A stretch of DNA of 64,000 bases. Origin: an uncultured Poribacteria bacterium (GTDB taxonomy: Bacteria > Poribacteria > WGA-4E > WGA-3G). The number at the start of each line of letters is the position of its first letter. The first letter of the stretch is position 1. Made by a program: the position numbers and the translations under genes. The stretch covers positions 4,520,506-4,584,505 of the forward strand of contig OX638316.1 of the NCBI GenBank assembly GCA_951812525.1, in the 5' to 3' direction. Of the stretch, positions 35,602 through 45,200 are shown in pieces. The notes beneath the pieces were generated by a model. It was given only the letters and a program-made list of their open reading frames with translations, had not been told where the DNA came from and made no database searches.

Positions 35602-35631
35602 TAGATGCAGGTTAAACCTGCATCTATTTTT
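35602..35631 (+). terminator. rho-independent terminator
   Basis: An 11-bp perfect stem TAGATGCAGGT / ACCTGCATCTA over a 3-base loop is followed by TTTTTC. It lies 37 bases after the second lipoprotein gene. Confidence 0.9.
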
Positions 35632-35707
35632 CTGGTGCCCCTTTCAAAGTGTATTACAAAAGCACTCTCACAGATTTCCACCCTCCTACTTCAATGGGTG
35701 GTTTCAG

Positions 35708-36049
35708 GTGAGGGTTCAAGCGAAACCTGCCCCTGCGGATCAAGATCTAATTGTCCGCGTCCGCCTCTTGTTCACTGAGTTGAATATCAGTGAGGAACAG
35801 GTGAGAGACTTGAAAGATGACGCTTTTAACGAGATTCTCTGGTTCCGAATTCCCAAACTCGAAAAAGCTTCTGAAGCGGTTTGGCTCCGAGCTAAAATTA
35901 CAACTGTACTTCAGGTCGTGAAGCTGCCGCGTAGGCATAAGTTTGAACATGATACTAAAGCAGTTGATGGAAGCACAATTCCTGAGTGGTGGGTCTCCTC
36001 ACCATATCAGGTAGCCAATCCTTCGGTGCTGATCCATCATTACGAATAG
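35708..36049 (+). CDS. hypothetical protein, possibly 5'-truncated
   Basis: About 113 codons from GTG 35708. The body (LLFTELNISEEQVRDLKDDA, WLRAKITTVLQVVKLP, TIPEWWVSSPYQVANP) looks like real protein, but no family was recognised. The frame is open back to 35579, but a terminator lies in that stretch, which argues for a start after it. No good ribosome site, so it may be a gene remnant. Confidence 0.35.
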   Translation: MRVQAKPAPADQDLIVRVRLLFTELNISEEQVRDLKDDAFNEILWFRIPKLEKASEAVWLRAKITTVLQVVKLPRRHKFEHDTKAVDGSTIPEWWVSSPYQVANPSVLIHHYE

Positions 36050-36084
36050 TGCGTAAGTTAAGAACAAAAAGGAGAATTAAGACT

Positions 36085-36588
36085 ATGACTAAGAAGGTGC
36101 TTCTGATATTGATCGCAATTGTTGTTTCTAATCTCTGTTTATCAAATGGCTTCGCGCAAGATTCTACTGTTCACGCATCTATCCTTGAAGGACACACGAA
36201 TAGGGTAACTTCTGTAGCATTCAGTCCTGATGGAAAAACGCTAGCAGGAGGCGGTGGACTCCGCTTTGGAGGGACTAATATTTGGTTGTGGAATCCAAGC
36301 GGGAGAGAACTCAAAACCACGATTAAGGGACACACAAACGATGTCTATTGTATAGCCTTTAGTCCTGATGGAAGCACCCTCGCCAGCGGGAGTGTGGATG
36401 AGACGATTGTCTTGTGGGATACTAACACTGGAAAGGAGAAAATGACTCTCACAGGACATGGAGCAATTATTGCTTCCCTTGTTTTTAGTCCAGATGGACA
36501 GATACTCGCGAGTGGGAGTTATGATAGCACGATTCGGTTGTGGGAGTTACCCTCCTCTCCAGTCAATTCCTCAACTACTGGGAAATAG
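36085..36588 (+). CDS. truncated secreted WD40 protein, three blades
   Basis: A 167-aa product with a signal peptide (ends NGFAQ) and only three WD40 blades, too few for a closed propeller. AAAGGAG precedes the ATG. The frame stops at TAG 36586 after LPSSPVNSSTTGK, and the following 190 bp hold a decayed C-terminal module. It is probably the shortened form of a larger gene and may not give a stable protein. Confidence 0.6.
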   Translation: MTKKVLLILIAIVVSNLCLSNGFAQDSTVHASILEGHTNRVTSVAFSPDGKTLAGGGGLRFGGTNIWLWNPSGRELKTTIKGHTNDVYCIAFSPDGSTLASGSVDETIVLWDTNTGKEKMTLTGHGAIIASLVFSPDGQILASGSYDSTIRLWELPSSPVNSSTTGK

Positions 36589-36779
36589 GGATTTTATTTG
36601 GCGTGAGATTGGTGCGGACGTTGGTATTGGGCATCGGTCTGTGGGGATCTATGAATCCCGGAGTCGTGCGGCATATTGGGATGGGAGGAATGCCCTTGGT
36701 GAACCGGCGCGGGGTCTATTTTTATACATTAGCAACAGGTGATTTTACTGCAACTCGGAAGATGTTAATACGAAAGTAA
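36589..36779 (+). pseudogene. decayed C-terminal module after the WD40 fragment
   Basis: In one frame, GIYESRSRAAYWDGRNALGE; in another, GVYFYTLATGDFTATRKMLI ending RK and TAA at 36777. Two frames are needed to follow the module, so it has at least one indel, and its NYPNPF start is missing. Confidence 0.85.
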
Positions 36780-36834
36780 TCTATTTGTTAACCGTATGAT
36801 AATCATGTTCATTAACTAAATTTAAGGAGATTCA

Positions 36835-37551
36835 ATGAAAGCATATAGTGGTTTAAACACGTTGAAAAACATTGTACTGTTAGTTCCAGTATTCTTGTCT
36901 TTGGGGTGTGCAGGGTTAGTGGAAACACTCTCAGCAAGTGGATCTTACCACTTTCGCAAAGCACGTTGGGGTTACACCCAAGAGATGGTCCTCGCCTCAG
37001 AACAAGGCAAGCGTTTGCATCTCAAAAAAGGCAACACGCTTGTTTATAATCACCGAATTAGCGATATACCTCTCAAAATTGTTTATACTTTCAAAGACAA
37101 TAGACTCCGAGCAGCGGGGTATATCACAGATCAACCTGTAACAGGTGCAGAGAAAATCATCGAACAGAGCGTTCAGGAATTAGGAGAACCCACCAAGGTT
37201 CTCGACGATGGGATGCTCTGGCTTGACGATGAGACGCTCGTCTACTCTAATGCGTATGAGTCTCGGGTCATTGATCGCGGTGCGGAATATAGATTTTCGA
37301 GCGGTGTCCTTGACTTAGAGCGTCGTGAAACACCCGGCGTTCAGAAAAGATGGGATGGTGTGTGGGCATATATCGATCAAGATTTTTACAGAGAGATGCA
37401 CGAAGTGGCAGTCCCTTTAGATGAGATGTCATTTTACGAGAAACTGTTGTTTGGTGTGCTGAAAAGAAGATCTATCTACACCTATTATTCGGGTTCAAGG
37501 AGACTCTCTACTTCATCGGGATCAGGACCGATATCTATTCCAGGAGAGTAG
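36835..37551 (+). CDS. lipoprotein of unknown function
   Basis: The 238-aa protein has a lipoprotein signal (PVFLSLGCAG). ARWGYTQEMVLASEQGKRLH followed by a strand-rich part (LKIVYTFKDNRLRAAGYI) and EKIIEQSVQELGEPTKVLDD resembles the fold of small outer-membrane lipoproteins such as SmpA/BamE, but this is only a shape resemblance. AAGGAG precedes the ATG. The C-terminal 60 residues are Ser/Gly-rich at the end. Confidence 0.55.
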   Translation: MKAYSGLNTLKNIVLLVPVFLSLGCAGLVETLSASGSYHFRKARWGYTQEMVLASEQGKRLHLKKGNTLVYNHRISDIPLKIVYTFKDNRLRAAGYITDQPVTGAEKIIEQSVQELGEPTKVLDDGMLWLDDETLVYSNAYESRVIDRGAEYRFSSGVLDLERRETPGVQKRWDGVWAYIDQDFYREMHEVAVPLDEMSFYEKLLFGVLKRRSIYTYYSGSRRLSTSSGSGPISIPGE

Positions 37552-37667
37552 TTCCTCGGTGTACAATCTGCGGGATGTATCTCGACGATTTACTCCGTGG
37601 GATTAATTGTTGTGTTCATCCCGCTTGTGATCCGTTAAGGATTCACTTGGAAAATAGAGGTAATTTT

Positions 37668-39533
37668 ATGCATATAATACGTTCACTGACTCTTGCTGTC
37701 CTCTTTATGGCACTTGTGTTTGCACCAAAGACCTTTTCCCAAAACTATACACAGTGGAGTTTGCCCGAAGGTGCGAAAGCGCGTCTCGGTAAAGGTCGGA
37801 TCAATGATATAGCGTATTCCCCGGATAGTAAACGTCTCGCGGTTGCCAGTGGTATAGGGGGCACTTGGATATACGATGCCCGCAGCGGTAAAGAACTGAA
37901 TCTGTTTATGGGACATACATCTGGGGTTAATAGTGCTGCCTTCAGTCCGGACGGACGCACCATCGCTAACGGAGGCAACGACGGGAACATTAGCTTATGG
38001 GATGTTGACACAGGTCAACACAAGCATACACTGACAGAAGCCACGGGAAGTGTTAAGAGCGTCGCCTTCAGCCCGGATGGACGCACCATCGCTGGTGGAA
38101 GCACCAGTCGTACTATTGATTTGTGGGACCCAGTTTCAGGTGAGCACAAGGGGACACTCAAGGGACATGCCGGTAGAGTCTATAGTGTATCGTTCAGTCC
38201 GGACGGTAGAACGCTTGCGAGTGGGAGTGAAGATAATACGATCCGTCTGTGGGATATGAGTACTGGACAATACAAACAGACCTTTACAGGACATGTGAAC
38301 ACGGTTAGGAGTGTCGTGTTCAGTCGGGATGGTAGAACACTGGCAAGTGGGAGTTGGGACAAGACTATCTACTTGTGGGATGTAGCAACAGGTGCGCGCA
38401 AAGGGACGTTTAGTGGGCATACGGGTTGGGTGAAAAGCGTCGTGTTCAGTCGGGACGGTAGAACACTGGTTAGTGGAAGTGATGATGGGACTGTTCGTAT
38501 GTGGGACGTGAAAACAGGCAAAAATTTCCGTACGCTCAAGGGACATACGGGTGATATCGTCGGCGTATCGTTCAGTCCGGATGGTAAAATACTCGCGAGT
38601 GGGAGTTGGGACGGCACCATCCGTCTGCGTCATGCGAGAACAGGCAAGCACAAACGGACAATCGAAGGGCACATACATATTGTCTCCAGTGTATCGTTCA
38701 ATCCGGACGGTAAAATACTCGCGAGTGGGAATAGTGACAATAGCATTTGTTTGTGGGATGTGGAGACACATCTGCGCAAGCGGGTACTTATGGGGCATTC
38801 AGATGACGTCTCCAGTGTATCGTTCAGTCGGGATGGCCTCATCTTAGTGAGCAGCAGTGGGTCTTGGGCAACACAGGGTGACAACACTGTCCGTTTGTGG
38901 GATGTAGGAACGGGTAAGCGTAAAGGGACATTCACGGGGCATACCTCCAGTGTTTATAGTGTATCGTTCAGCCCAGATGGTCGGACGTTGGCGAGTGGGA
39001 GTTCTGATAAGACTGTGCGCGTGTGGGATGTAGTGACCCGACAACATGAGATGACCCTAATGGGACATGAGACAGCCGTTAATAGCGTCGCGTTCAGTCC
39101 GGATGCCCTCGTCCTCGCCAGTGGAAGTCAGGACAGTACCATCCGTCTGTGGGATTTGGTGATCAGTGAGCACAAACGGACCCTCAGGGGACATACGGAT
39201 GATGTCAAAAGCGTCGCGTTCAGTCCGGATGGTCGAACGCTGGCGAGTGGGAGTTCCGACCATAGCATTCGTCTGTGGGATCCAGTTTCGGGTGCGCACA
39301 AGCAGACACTCACAGGCCACAGGTTTGAGGTCGAAAGCGTAGCGTTTAGTCCTGATGGCACGATCTTGGTGAGTGGAAGTGGAGACGATACTATCCGTCT
39401 GTGGGATGTAAAAACAGGCGCACATCTCCGCACGCTCAGGGGACATGCGAATGCGGTCTATAGCGTGTCATTTAGTCCTGATGGTCAGACGCTGGTGAGT
39501 GGGAGTGCGGACGGCACGGTGCTCTTGTGGTAG
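37668..39533 (+). CDS. secreted WD40 protein, 14 blades
   Basis: The 621-aa product has a signal peptide (ALVFAPKTFSQ) and a short lead-in (WSLPEGAKARLGKG). Fourteen WD40 blades follow (each with the FSPDGRTLASGS..D.TIRLWD pattern), enough for two seven-blade propellers. It stops right after the last blade (GTVLLW). A decayed C-terminal module lies 44 bp downstream, so a former tail has probably been lost. AGAGG precedes ATG 37668; an upstream in-frame start would spoil the signal peptide. Its first blade and lead-in match the protein at 39669 and the relic at 33374. Confidence 0.85.
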   Translation: MHIIRSLTLAVLFMALVFAPKTFSQNYTQWSLPEGAKARLGKGRINDIAYSPDSKRLAVASGIGGTWIYDARSGKELNLFMGHTSGVNSAAFSPDGRTIANGGNDGNISLWDVDTGQHKHTLTEATGSVKSVAFSPDGRTIAGGSTSRTIDLWDPVSGEHKGTLKGHAGRVYSVSFSPDGRTLASGSEDNTIRLWDMSTGQYKQTFTGHVNTVRSVVFSRDGRTLASGSWDKTIYLWDVATGARKGTFSGHTGWVKSVVFSRDGRTLVSGSDDGTVRMWDVKTGKNFRTLKGHTGDIVGVSFSPDGKILASGSWDGTIRLRHARTGKHKRTIEGHIHIVSSVSFNPDGKILASGNSDNSICLWDVETHLRKRVLMGHSDDVSSVSFSRDGLILVSSSGSWATQGDNTVRLWDVGTGKRKGTFTGHTSSVYSVSFSPDGRTLASGSSDKTVRVWDVVTRQHEMTLMGHETAVNSVAFSPDALVLASGSQDSTIRLWDLVISEHKRTLRGHTDDVKSVAFSPDGRTLASGSSDHSIRLWDPVSGAHKQTLTGHRFEVESVAFSPDGTILVSGSGDDTIRLWDVKTGAHLRTLRGHANAVYSVSFSPDGQTLVSGSADGTVLLW

Positions 39534-39577
39534 TCTGTACTTGTACCCAGTGGCATCGGAAATAGTGATAGCCGATT

Positions 39578-39652
39578 GCAAGTGGAGTGTATTTCTATAC
39601 ACTTTCTGCTGGCGAGTTTACTGCAACAGGAAAGATGTTGGCACGAAAATAA
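39578..39652 (+). pseudogene. orphan end of the C-terminal module
   Basis: ASGVYFYTLSAGEFTATGKM followed by LARK and TAA is the tail end, out of frame with the WD40 gene before it. The TAA lies just before the ribosome site of the next gene. Confidence 0.85.
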
Positions 39653-39668
39653 TAGGAGATCCTTTTTT

Positions 39669-42206
39669 ATGAAAAATACATTTTCTTCGATTGTACTGAT
39701 TGGGTTTGCGATATTTGCTTTTACACCACACACCTTCTCCCAAGACTACACGCAATGGGGGTTACCTGAAGGTGCCAAAGCGCGTTTTGGTAAAGGGACA
39801 ATAGGTAAAACCGCGTATTCCCCGGATGGCATGCGTCTTGCGGTTGCGAGTAATATTGGTATCTGGATTTACGATGCACAGACCGGTAAAGAACTTGACC
39901 TGCTGACGGGGCACACCAGTGATAGCAGATATCTAGTGTTTAGTCCCGATGGACAAACATTCGCAAGTCACAATTGGGAAAGTATCCATCTGTGGGATGT
40001 ACGAACAGGTGAACTTACCCGAACGCTCACGGGGCACACGAATCAGATCAGAACCATAGCATTTAGTCTGGATGGTCAGACCTTGGCAAGTGGGAATTCG
40101 GAGGGTACCATCCAGCTATGGAACACACAAACAGGCAAACATACACGAACCCTCACCGCGCACACGTCCGTCCTTACTATCGTGTTTAGTCCGGATGGAA
40201 ATATGATCGCTAGTGGGAATAGGGACAACTCTATCCGTCTGTGGGATACAAACACAGGCGAATACTTACATAGGCTTATAGGACACACTGACTGGGTAGA
40301 GAGGCTATCATTCAGCCCTGATAGTAGGACGCTCGCAAGTGCAAGTGCAAGTGCAGAGGAAACCATCCGCCTATGGGATGTAGACACAGGAGCATATCTA
40401 CGCACTCTTACAGGACATAGGTGGGTCACTTGTGTAGCATTCAGTCCGGATGGACGGATACTGGTAAGTGTAAGTCCGAGTGATGACGAGAGCATCCGCT
40501 TATGGGATGCAAATACTGGACAATACTTGAATACACTCGGCGGGAATCGTAAATTCTGGGAGGTAGCTTTCAGTCCTGATGGATTGATATTGGCAAGTAT
40601 AAATAGTGAAGAAATTGACCTGTGGGATATGGAAACGCAACAATACCTAAGCCCATTGGTTAGGCATTGGTCGATCACTGACACATCATTCAGCCCAGAT
40701 GGAGAGACACTGGCAGGAGCGAGTAACCACGAAATTCTATTGTGGAACACCAACACGGGAAAACATCTACGCACACTCGCTCGACATCAGTGGATCAAGA
40801 ATGTAACATTCAGTCCCGATGGTTTGACACTCGCAAGTGGCGGATGGCAAGCAATCCGTTTGTGGGATACCAGCACGGGTGAGCTCTTACACACGCTTAT
40901 AGGACACACGCACTGGGTAGATAGCATCTCATTCAGTCCGGATGGCCGGACACTCGCAAGTGCAAGCAGGGATCACTCCATCTGTCTTTGGGACCCAGTC
41001 TCGGGACAACGCAAGCAGAAACTTACGTGGCATACAGAAGCAAGCCGACTGGCACCAAACGAATTGGACCCTGCAATCAACATAGCATTCAGTCCTGATA
41101 GTAAAACGTTGGCAAGTGGCAGTTCAGATCCAGACTCTGGTGAGGGCACCATCCGTTTATGGGAGGTAGCATCGGGCAGAAACATACACACTCTCACGGA
41201 GGTAGAAAAAAGCACACATCCCCGCTGGCGGTACATTACGGAGGTTACCAGCTTAGCATTCAGTCCGGATGGGCGAACGCTGGTGAGTGGGGATCACCAC
41301 ACCATTCATTTTTGGGATGTTCCCACGGGCAAGCACTTGCGCACTCTAGACCGAGACCTAATTGGTACTATTGTAGCATTAAGTCCGGATGGTCAAACCC
41401 TGGCAAATGGAGGGCACCGAATTGGCTTGTGGAATGTCCAAACAGGCATGCATATACGAACTCTCGCTGGGGACAGGACAGGGATCGATAACTTATCGTT
41501 CAGTCCAGATGGTCAGACACTTGCAAGTAACAGTTGGGCAGGCACAGTGCTTCTATGGGAACTCACATCTACTTCACCGGAACCTGAACGCATTACAGAG
41601 GATGTCAATAACGATGATATCGTGAACATTCAAGACTTGGTATTAGTCGCTTCTAACTTCGGAAAGACGGGGCAGAACGCCGCCGATGTCAACAACGATG
41701 GTGTGGTGAATATCGTGGATTTGACGTTGATTGCTGGAGCGATCAGTAATGCCGCAGCCGCGCCATCAGTCTGGGGTCGCGATTTGGAAATCGCTCCTAC
41801 AAGAAAGCAAGTGGAGAAATGGCTGCGTGAGGCACAGCAAGTCAATCTGACAGATGCGAGGTTTCAGCGTGGGATTCTGATATTGGAGCAACTTCTCGCC
41901 TCCTTGACTCCCAAAGAGACAGCACTCTTACCGAACTACCCGAACCCTTTCAATCCGGAAACATGGATACCCTATCAGTTAGCAGAACCTGCAGATGTTA
42001 GCATTTTCATTTATGCTGCAGATGGGACGTTGGTGCGGATGTTGGATTTGGGGCATCAGGCTGTAGGTATCTACGAATCCCGGAGTCGTGCAGCCTATTG
42101 GGATGGTAGAAACGATGTCGGTGAACCTGTGGCGAGTGGGATCTATTTCTACACGCTCACTGCAGGAGAATTTACTACTACACGGAAGATGCTGATACGG
42201 AAGTAG
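39669..42206 (+). CDS. secreted WD40-dockerin protein with C-terminal module
   Basis: The 845-aa protein has a signal peptide (FAFTPHTFSQ), about 14 WD40 blades (residues 45-635), a dockerin with two loops (VNNDDIVNIQDL and VNNDGVVNIVDL, about 644-700), and a linker with DLEIAPTRKQVEKWLREAQQ. The complete tail module runs from about 755 to the end (NYPNPFNPETWIPYQL ... RKMLIRK). AGGAGA precedes the ATG. The dockerin could bind the cohesin domains of the protein at 26192. The same dockerin-linker-tail DNA is found as a relic at 29866. Confidence 0.88.
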   Translation: MKNTFSSIVLIGFAIFAFTPHTFSQDYTQWGLPEGAKARFGKGTIGKTAYSPDGMRLAVASNIGIWIYDAQTGKELDLLTGHTSDSRYLVFSPDGQTFASHNWESIHLWDVRTGELTRTLTGHTNQIRTIAFSLDGQTLASGNSEGTIQLWNTQTGKHTRTLTAHTSVLTIVFSPDGNMIASGNRDNSIRLWDTNTGEYLHRLIGHTDWVERLSFSPDSRTLASASASAEETIRLWDVDTGAYLRTLTGHRWVTCVAFSPDGRILVSVSPSDDESIRLWDANTGQYLNTLGGNRKFWEVAFSPDGLILASINSEEIDLWDMETQQYLSPLVRHWSITDTSFSPDGETLAGASNHEILLWNTNTGKHLRTLARHQWIKNVTFSPDGLTLASGGWQAIRLWDTSTGELLHTLIGHTHWVDSISFSPDGRTLASASRDHSICLWDPVSGQRKQKLTWHTEASRLAPNELDPAINIAFSPDSKTLASGSSDPDSGEGTIRLWEVASGRNIHTLTEVEKSTHPRWRYITEVTSLAFSPDGRTLVSGDHHTIHFWDVPTGKHLRTLDRDLIGTIVALSPDGQTLANGGHRIGLWNVQTGMHIRTLAGDRTGIDNLSFSPDGQTLASNSWAGTVLLWELTSTSPEPERITEDVNNDDIVNIQDLVLVASNFGKTGQNAADVNNDGVVNIVDLTLIAGAISNAAAAPSVWGRDLEIAPTRKQVEKWLREAQQVNLTDARFQRGILILEQLLASLTPKETALLPNYPNPFNPETWIPYQLAEPADVSIFIYAADGTLVRMLDLGHQAVGIYESRSRAAYWDGRNDVGEPVASGIYFYTLTAGEFTTTRKMLIRK

Positions 42207-42274
42207 AGTTCAGATAGTGTTGGACATCATCCTTAAGTAACTAAGCGTAATATCTTTACAAGGAGTATTTTATT

Positions 42275-45200
42275 ATGGATCGTTGTTTTCTGATGCCACA
42301 AGATTGGAAGGTTAATGTCAAAGGTGTTTTGAGTATAATGAGTTTTTTCTTGCTGCTTTTCATTTTTTCTATACCAAGTGAGGCGCGAGATTATCATATT
42401 CAAGCCAAGGGTGGTGAGATATATACTGTTACGCTCGGTGAGAATCCAGATGTGCGTAATTTCTCTGTGCGTAAGTCGGATGGCAAGATGCTATTAGGTA
42501 CTACTGAGAATGAGCGGGTGGTGGCTGCAGATCTCTACTTTGCCGCACGGTTGCTCTGGCATGTGATTCCGCAGTATTCACCTCGGGCAGCAGTTGAAGA
42601 TTGGGAAGAGACAGTTCTAATAATTGCTGAGGATGCGCTGAAGAAACTCAAGCATCGACAAATCGCGACGATTGTGGGTCAGTATTCCACGACGCTGCTT
42701 GGGATAGCACTCGGGGGTAGTATTTCGCTCCCACAAGCGATTCTCTCAGAAGTTAACGGTGCCATAGCGAATGACCTCCAAAAGAGAGTGCTCTTGGATG
42801 CTGCGTTGCTTGCTCAGGCGGCGGCTCGGAAATGGGTGGAACATGAAAACGCTCTTCGCGACTTCTGGTTTTCTTACGAAACTCGAAGCGCCGTCATTCC
42901 AATGGCTGAAATCAGCGATGCCTGGAAAAGCTGGGAGGAGTTGCAGCGATACCAGTCGTTAGCGGCGGAATTGGTGTATAAGTATCTGCAGGTACCTGAT
43001 CTGAAAGAACGCCTTGGGAATTTTTGGCGGAGCATTGTGCCGTTTGCGCAGAAGATAGAAACCCTGAAATCTATCCAGTATAGTGTTAAACATCTCGGAA
43101 TCTTGGGCGATTTACGTAAGGATAGTGTGAATGGAATTCATAGGCAAGCCTATTTCAGGACTAAGTCGGAGAAAAAACGGGCGAGAACCGCACTCGATGA
43201 AGCAGGTTTTTATCAGCCAACGGTTGTAAGATCCCTACAGGATATACAACTATGGGTGGATAGTTCGCAGCGTAGATTGGATGTGCGGGACTATTTCTTA
43301 CCCGATGGTGATAACCTCACTTACATAGCACATTCAGATGATTTGAGTGTCGCCGTAGTGCATCCCGAAAGAACTGGATCTTCGGTGATAATAATCACGC
43401 CTAAAGGTTTAGGGAGTGCGTCTATCAGCGTCGAGTTAACAAATTTCAGAGGTTTGCGCGTAGCGCAAAGTTTCATGGTGACGGTGGAAGCAGTGCCCGA
43501 TCAGAATCGACAACCGACACTTGATGCTAAGATTCCTGATCAGACGCTGAACGTTTGGGACCCGGTGCCGTTGGATTTGTCAAACTACATCCGCGATCCA
43601 GATGGCGATGTCCTTACGTATGGTGCCTGGTCAAATCCAAAAGGTATCGTGAAGGTAGAACGCGAGGGTTCGCAAATAACGATTAAGCCTATAAAACCAG
43701 GCAGCACAAAAGTGGTAGTCAAGGCAACGGATCCTAATAATTTGCGACGTTTCGCTCACATTTCCGTCACCGTCATACCGCCAGGAACTATCGGGAATCC
43801 CCCAGACGCTAACAAGCCATCATATACTAACGTCCCACCAACACCTGACATACCTACTAATCCTGATATACCACAAGCACAGATACCATCCACTCCTGAG
43901 TTACCACAAGCACAGATACCATCCACTCCTGAGTTACCACAAGCACAGATACCATCCACCCCTGAGTTACCACAAGCACAGATACCTACCAATCCTGATA
44001 TACCACAAGCACAGATACCTACCAATCCTGATATACCACAAGCACAAGTGCCTACTAACCCCGACATTCCGCAGGCACAGATACCATCCACCCCTAAGTT
44101 ACCACAAGCACAGATACCTACTAACCCCGACATTCCGCAGGCTCAGATACCTACCAATCCTGATATACCACAAGCACAGATACCTACCAATCCTGATATA
44201 CCACAGGCACAAGTGCCTACTAACCCCGACATTCCGCAGGCACAGATACCATCCACCCCTAAGTTACCACAAGCACAGATACCTACTAACCCTGATATAC
44301 CATCCACTCCTGATATACCATCCACCCCTAAGTTACCATCGGTGACCGTCCCATCGGTCACTGTTCCATCGGTCACCGTCCCAAGTTTTAGTTTCGGTTT
44401 TGGTGGCGGTGGTGGAAGCAGACAGACAGAAAACATCTGTGACCGAACGCAGCAGGTTCTTAATGCGATCTTAGCTGCGATGAACGTTGACGACTGTGCG
44501 GATCTTGAAAGCGAGGACTTGGATTCAATCACTTCGTTGGTGCTGAGTGATGCGGGAATTACTGTCCTGCAAGAGGACGACTTTGAAGGACTTAGCGGAC
44601 TTATCGACTTAGATTTGCATGGTAATTCGTTGAGTTCCTTGTCCGTGGGGGTCTTTGACAGAATGAGTGCTCTGGAAACGCTGGATCTGAAGGCGAATTC
44701 TTTGGGTTCCTTAACAGTTGATGTCTTTGAGGAACTTGATTCATTGAGACGTTTGGATTTGAAGGCTAACGGTTTGCATTCATTGCCTGTGGGTGTATTT
44801 AATGGATTGAGTGCCCTGAAAAATTTGGATTTGCGAAACAATTCGTTGAGTTCCTTGTCCGCGGGTGTCTTTGGTGGTTTAGATGCCTTAGAAAGTCTAA
44901 ATCTGGAGAAGAACTCACTCAGGACACTCCCTAATGGTATTTTCGATGATATCTTGGATACGTTGAAGTCTAATGCTGTAGAATTAGATGATGCTCTGAA
45001 GGCGATCTTAGGTTTTAGTACGACAGTGCAGGATGCAGCAGAAGGTGATGTCGTGCGAGTAGCGGTTACACTGAGTCGCTCGCTTCCAGTCACGCTTCGT
45101 GTGCCCTATACGATCAGCGGCACGGCGACAGGAACTGACTACAGGCATCTGCAGCCCACAACGGAGTTAATTTTCCTTGCGGGTCAGACGCGTAAAGAGA

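Noticed and set aside
38136-38798. Long minus-strand open frames opposite WD40, MORN and Pro-rich repeats (also 25121-25843 and 43756-45093)
   Set aside because: They mirror repeated codons of the plus-strand genes, have low-complexity composition and no ribosome sites.
37800-39530. Evenly spaced conserved blocks (TTCAGTCCGGATGG about every 126 bp)
   Set aside because: They are the FSPDG motif of successive WD40 blades, not an array of repeats and spacers.
43871-44299. Regular short repeats that could suggest a CRISPR array
   Set aside because: The repeats are head-to-tail 33-bp units without spacers, in frame within a long gene.
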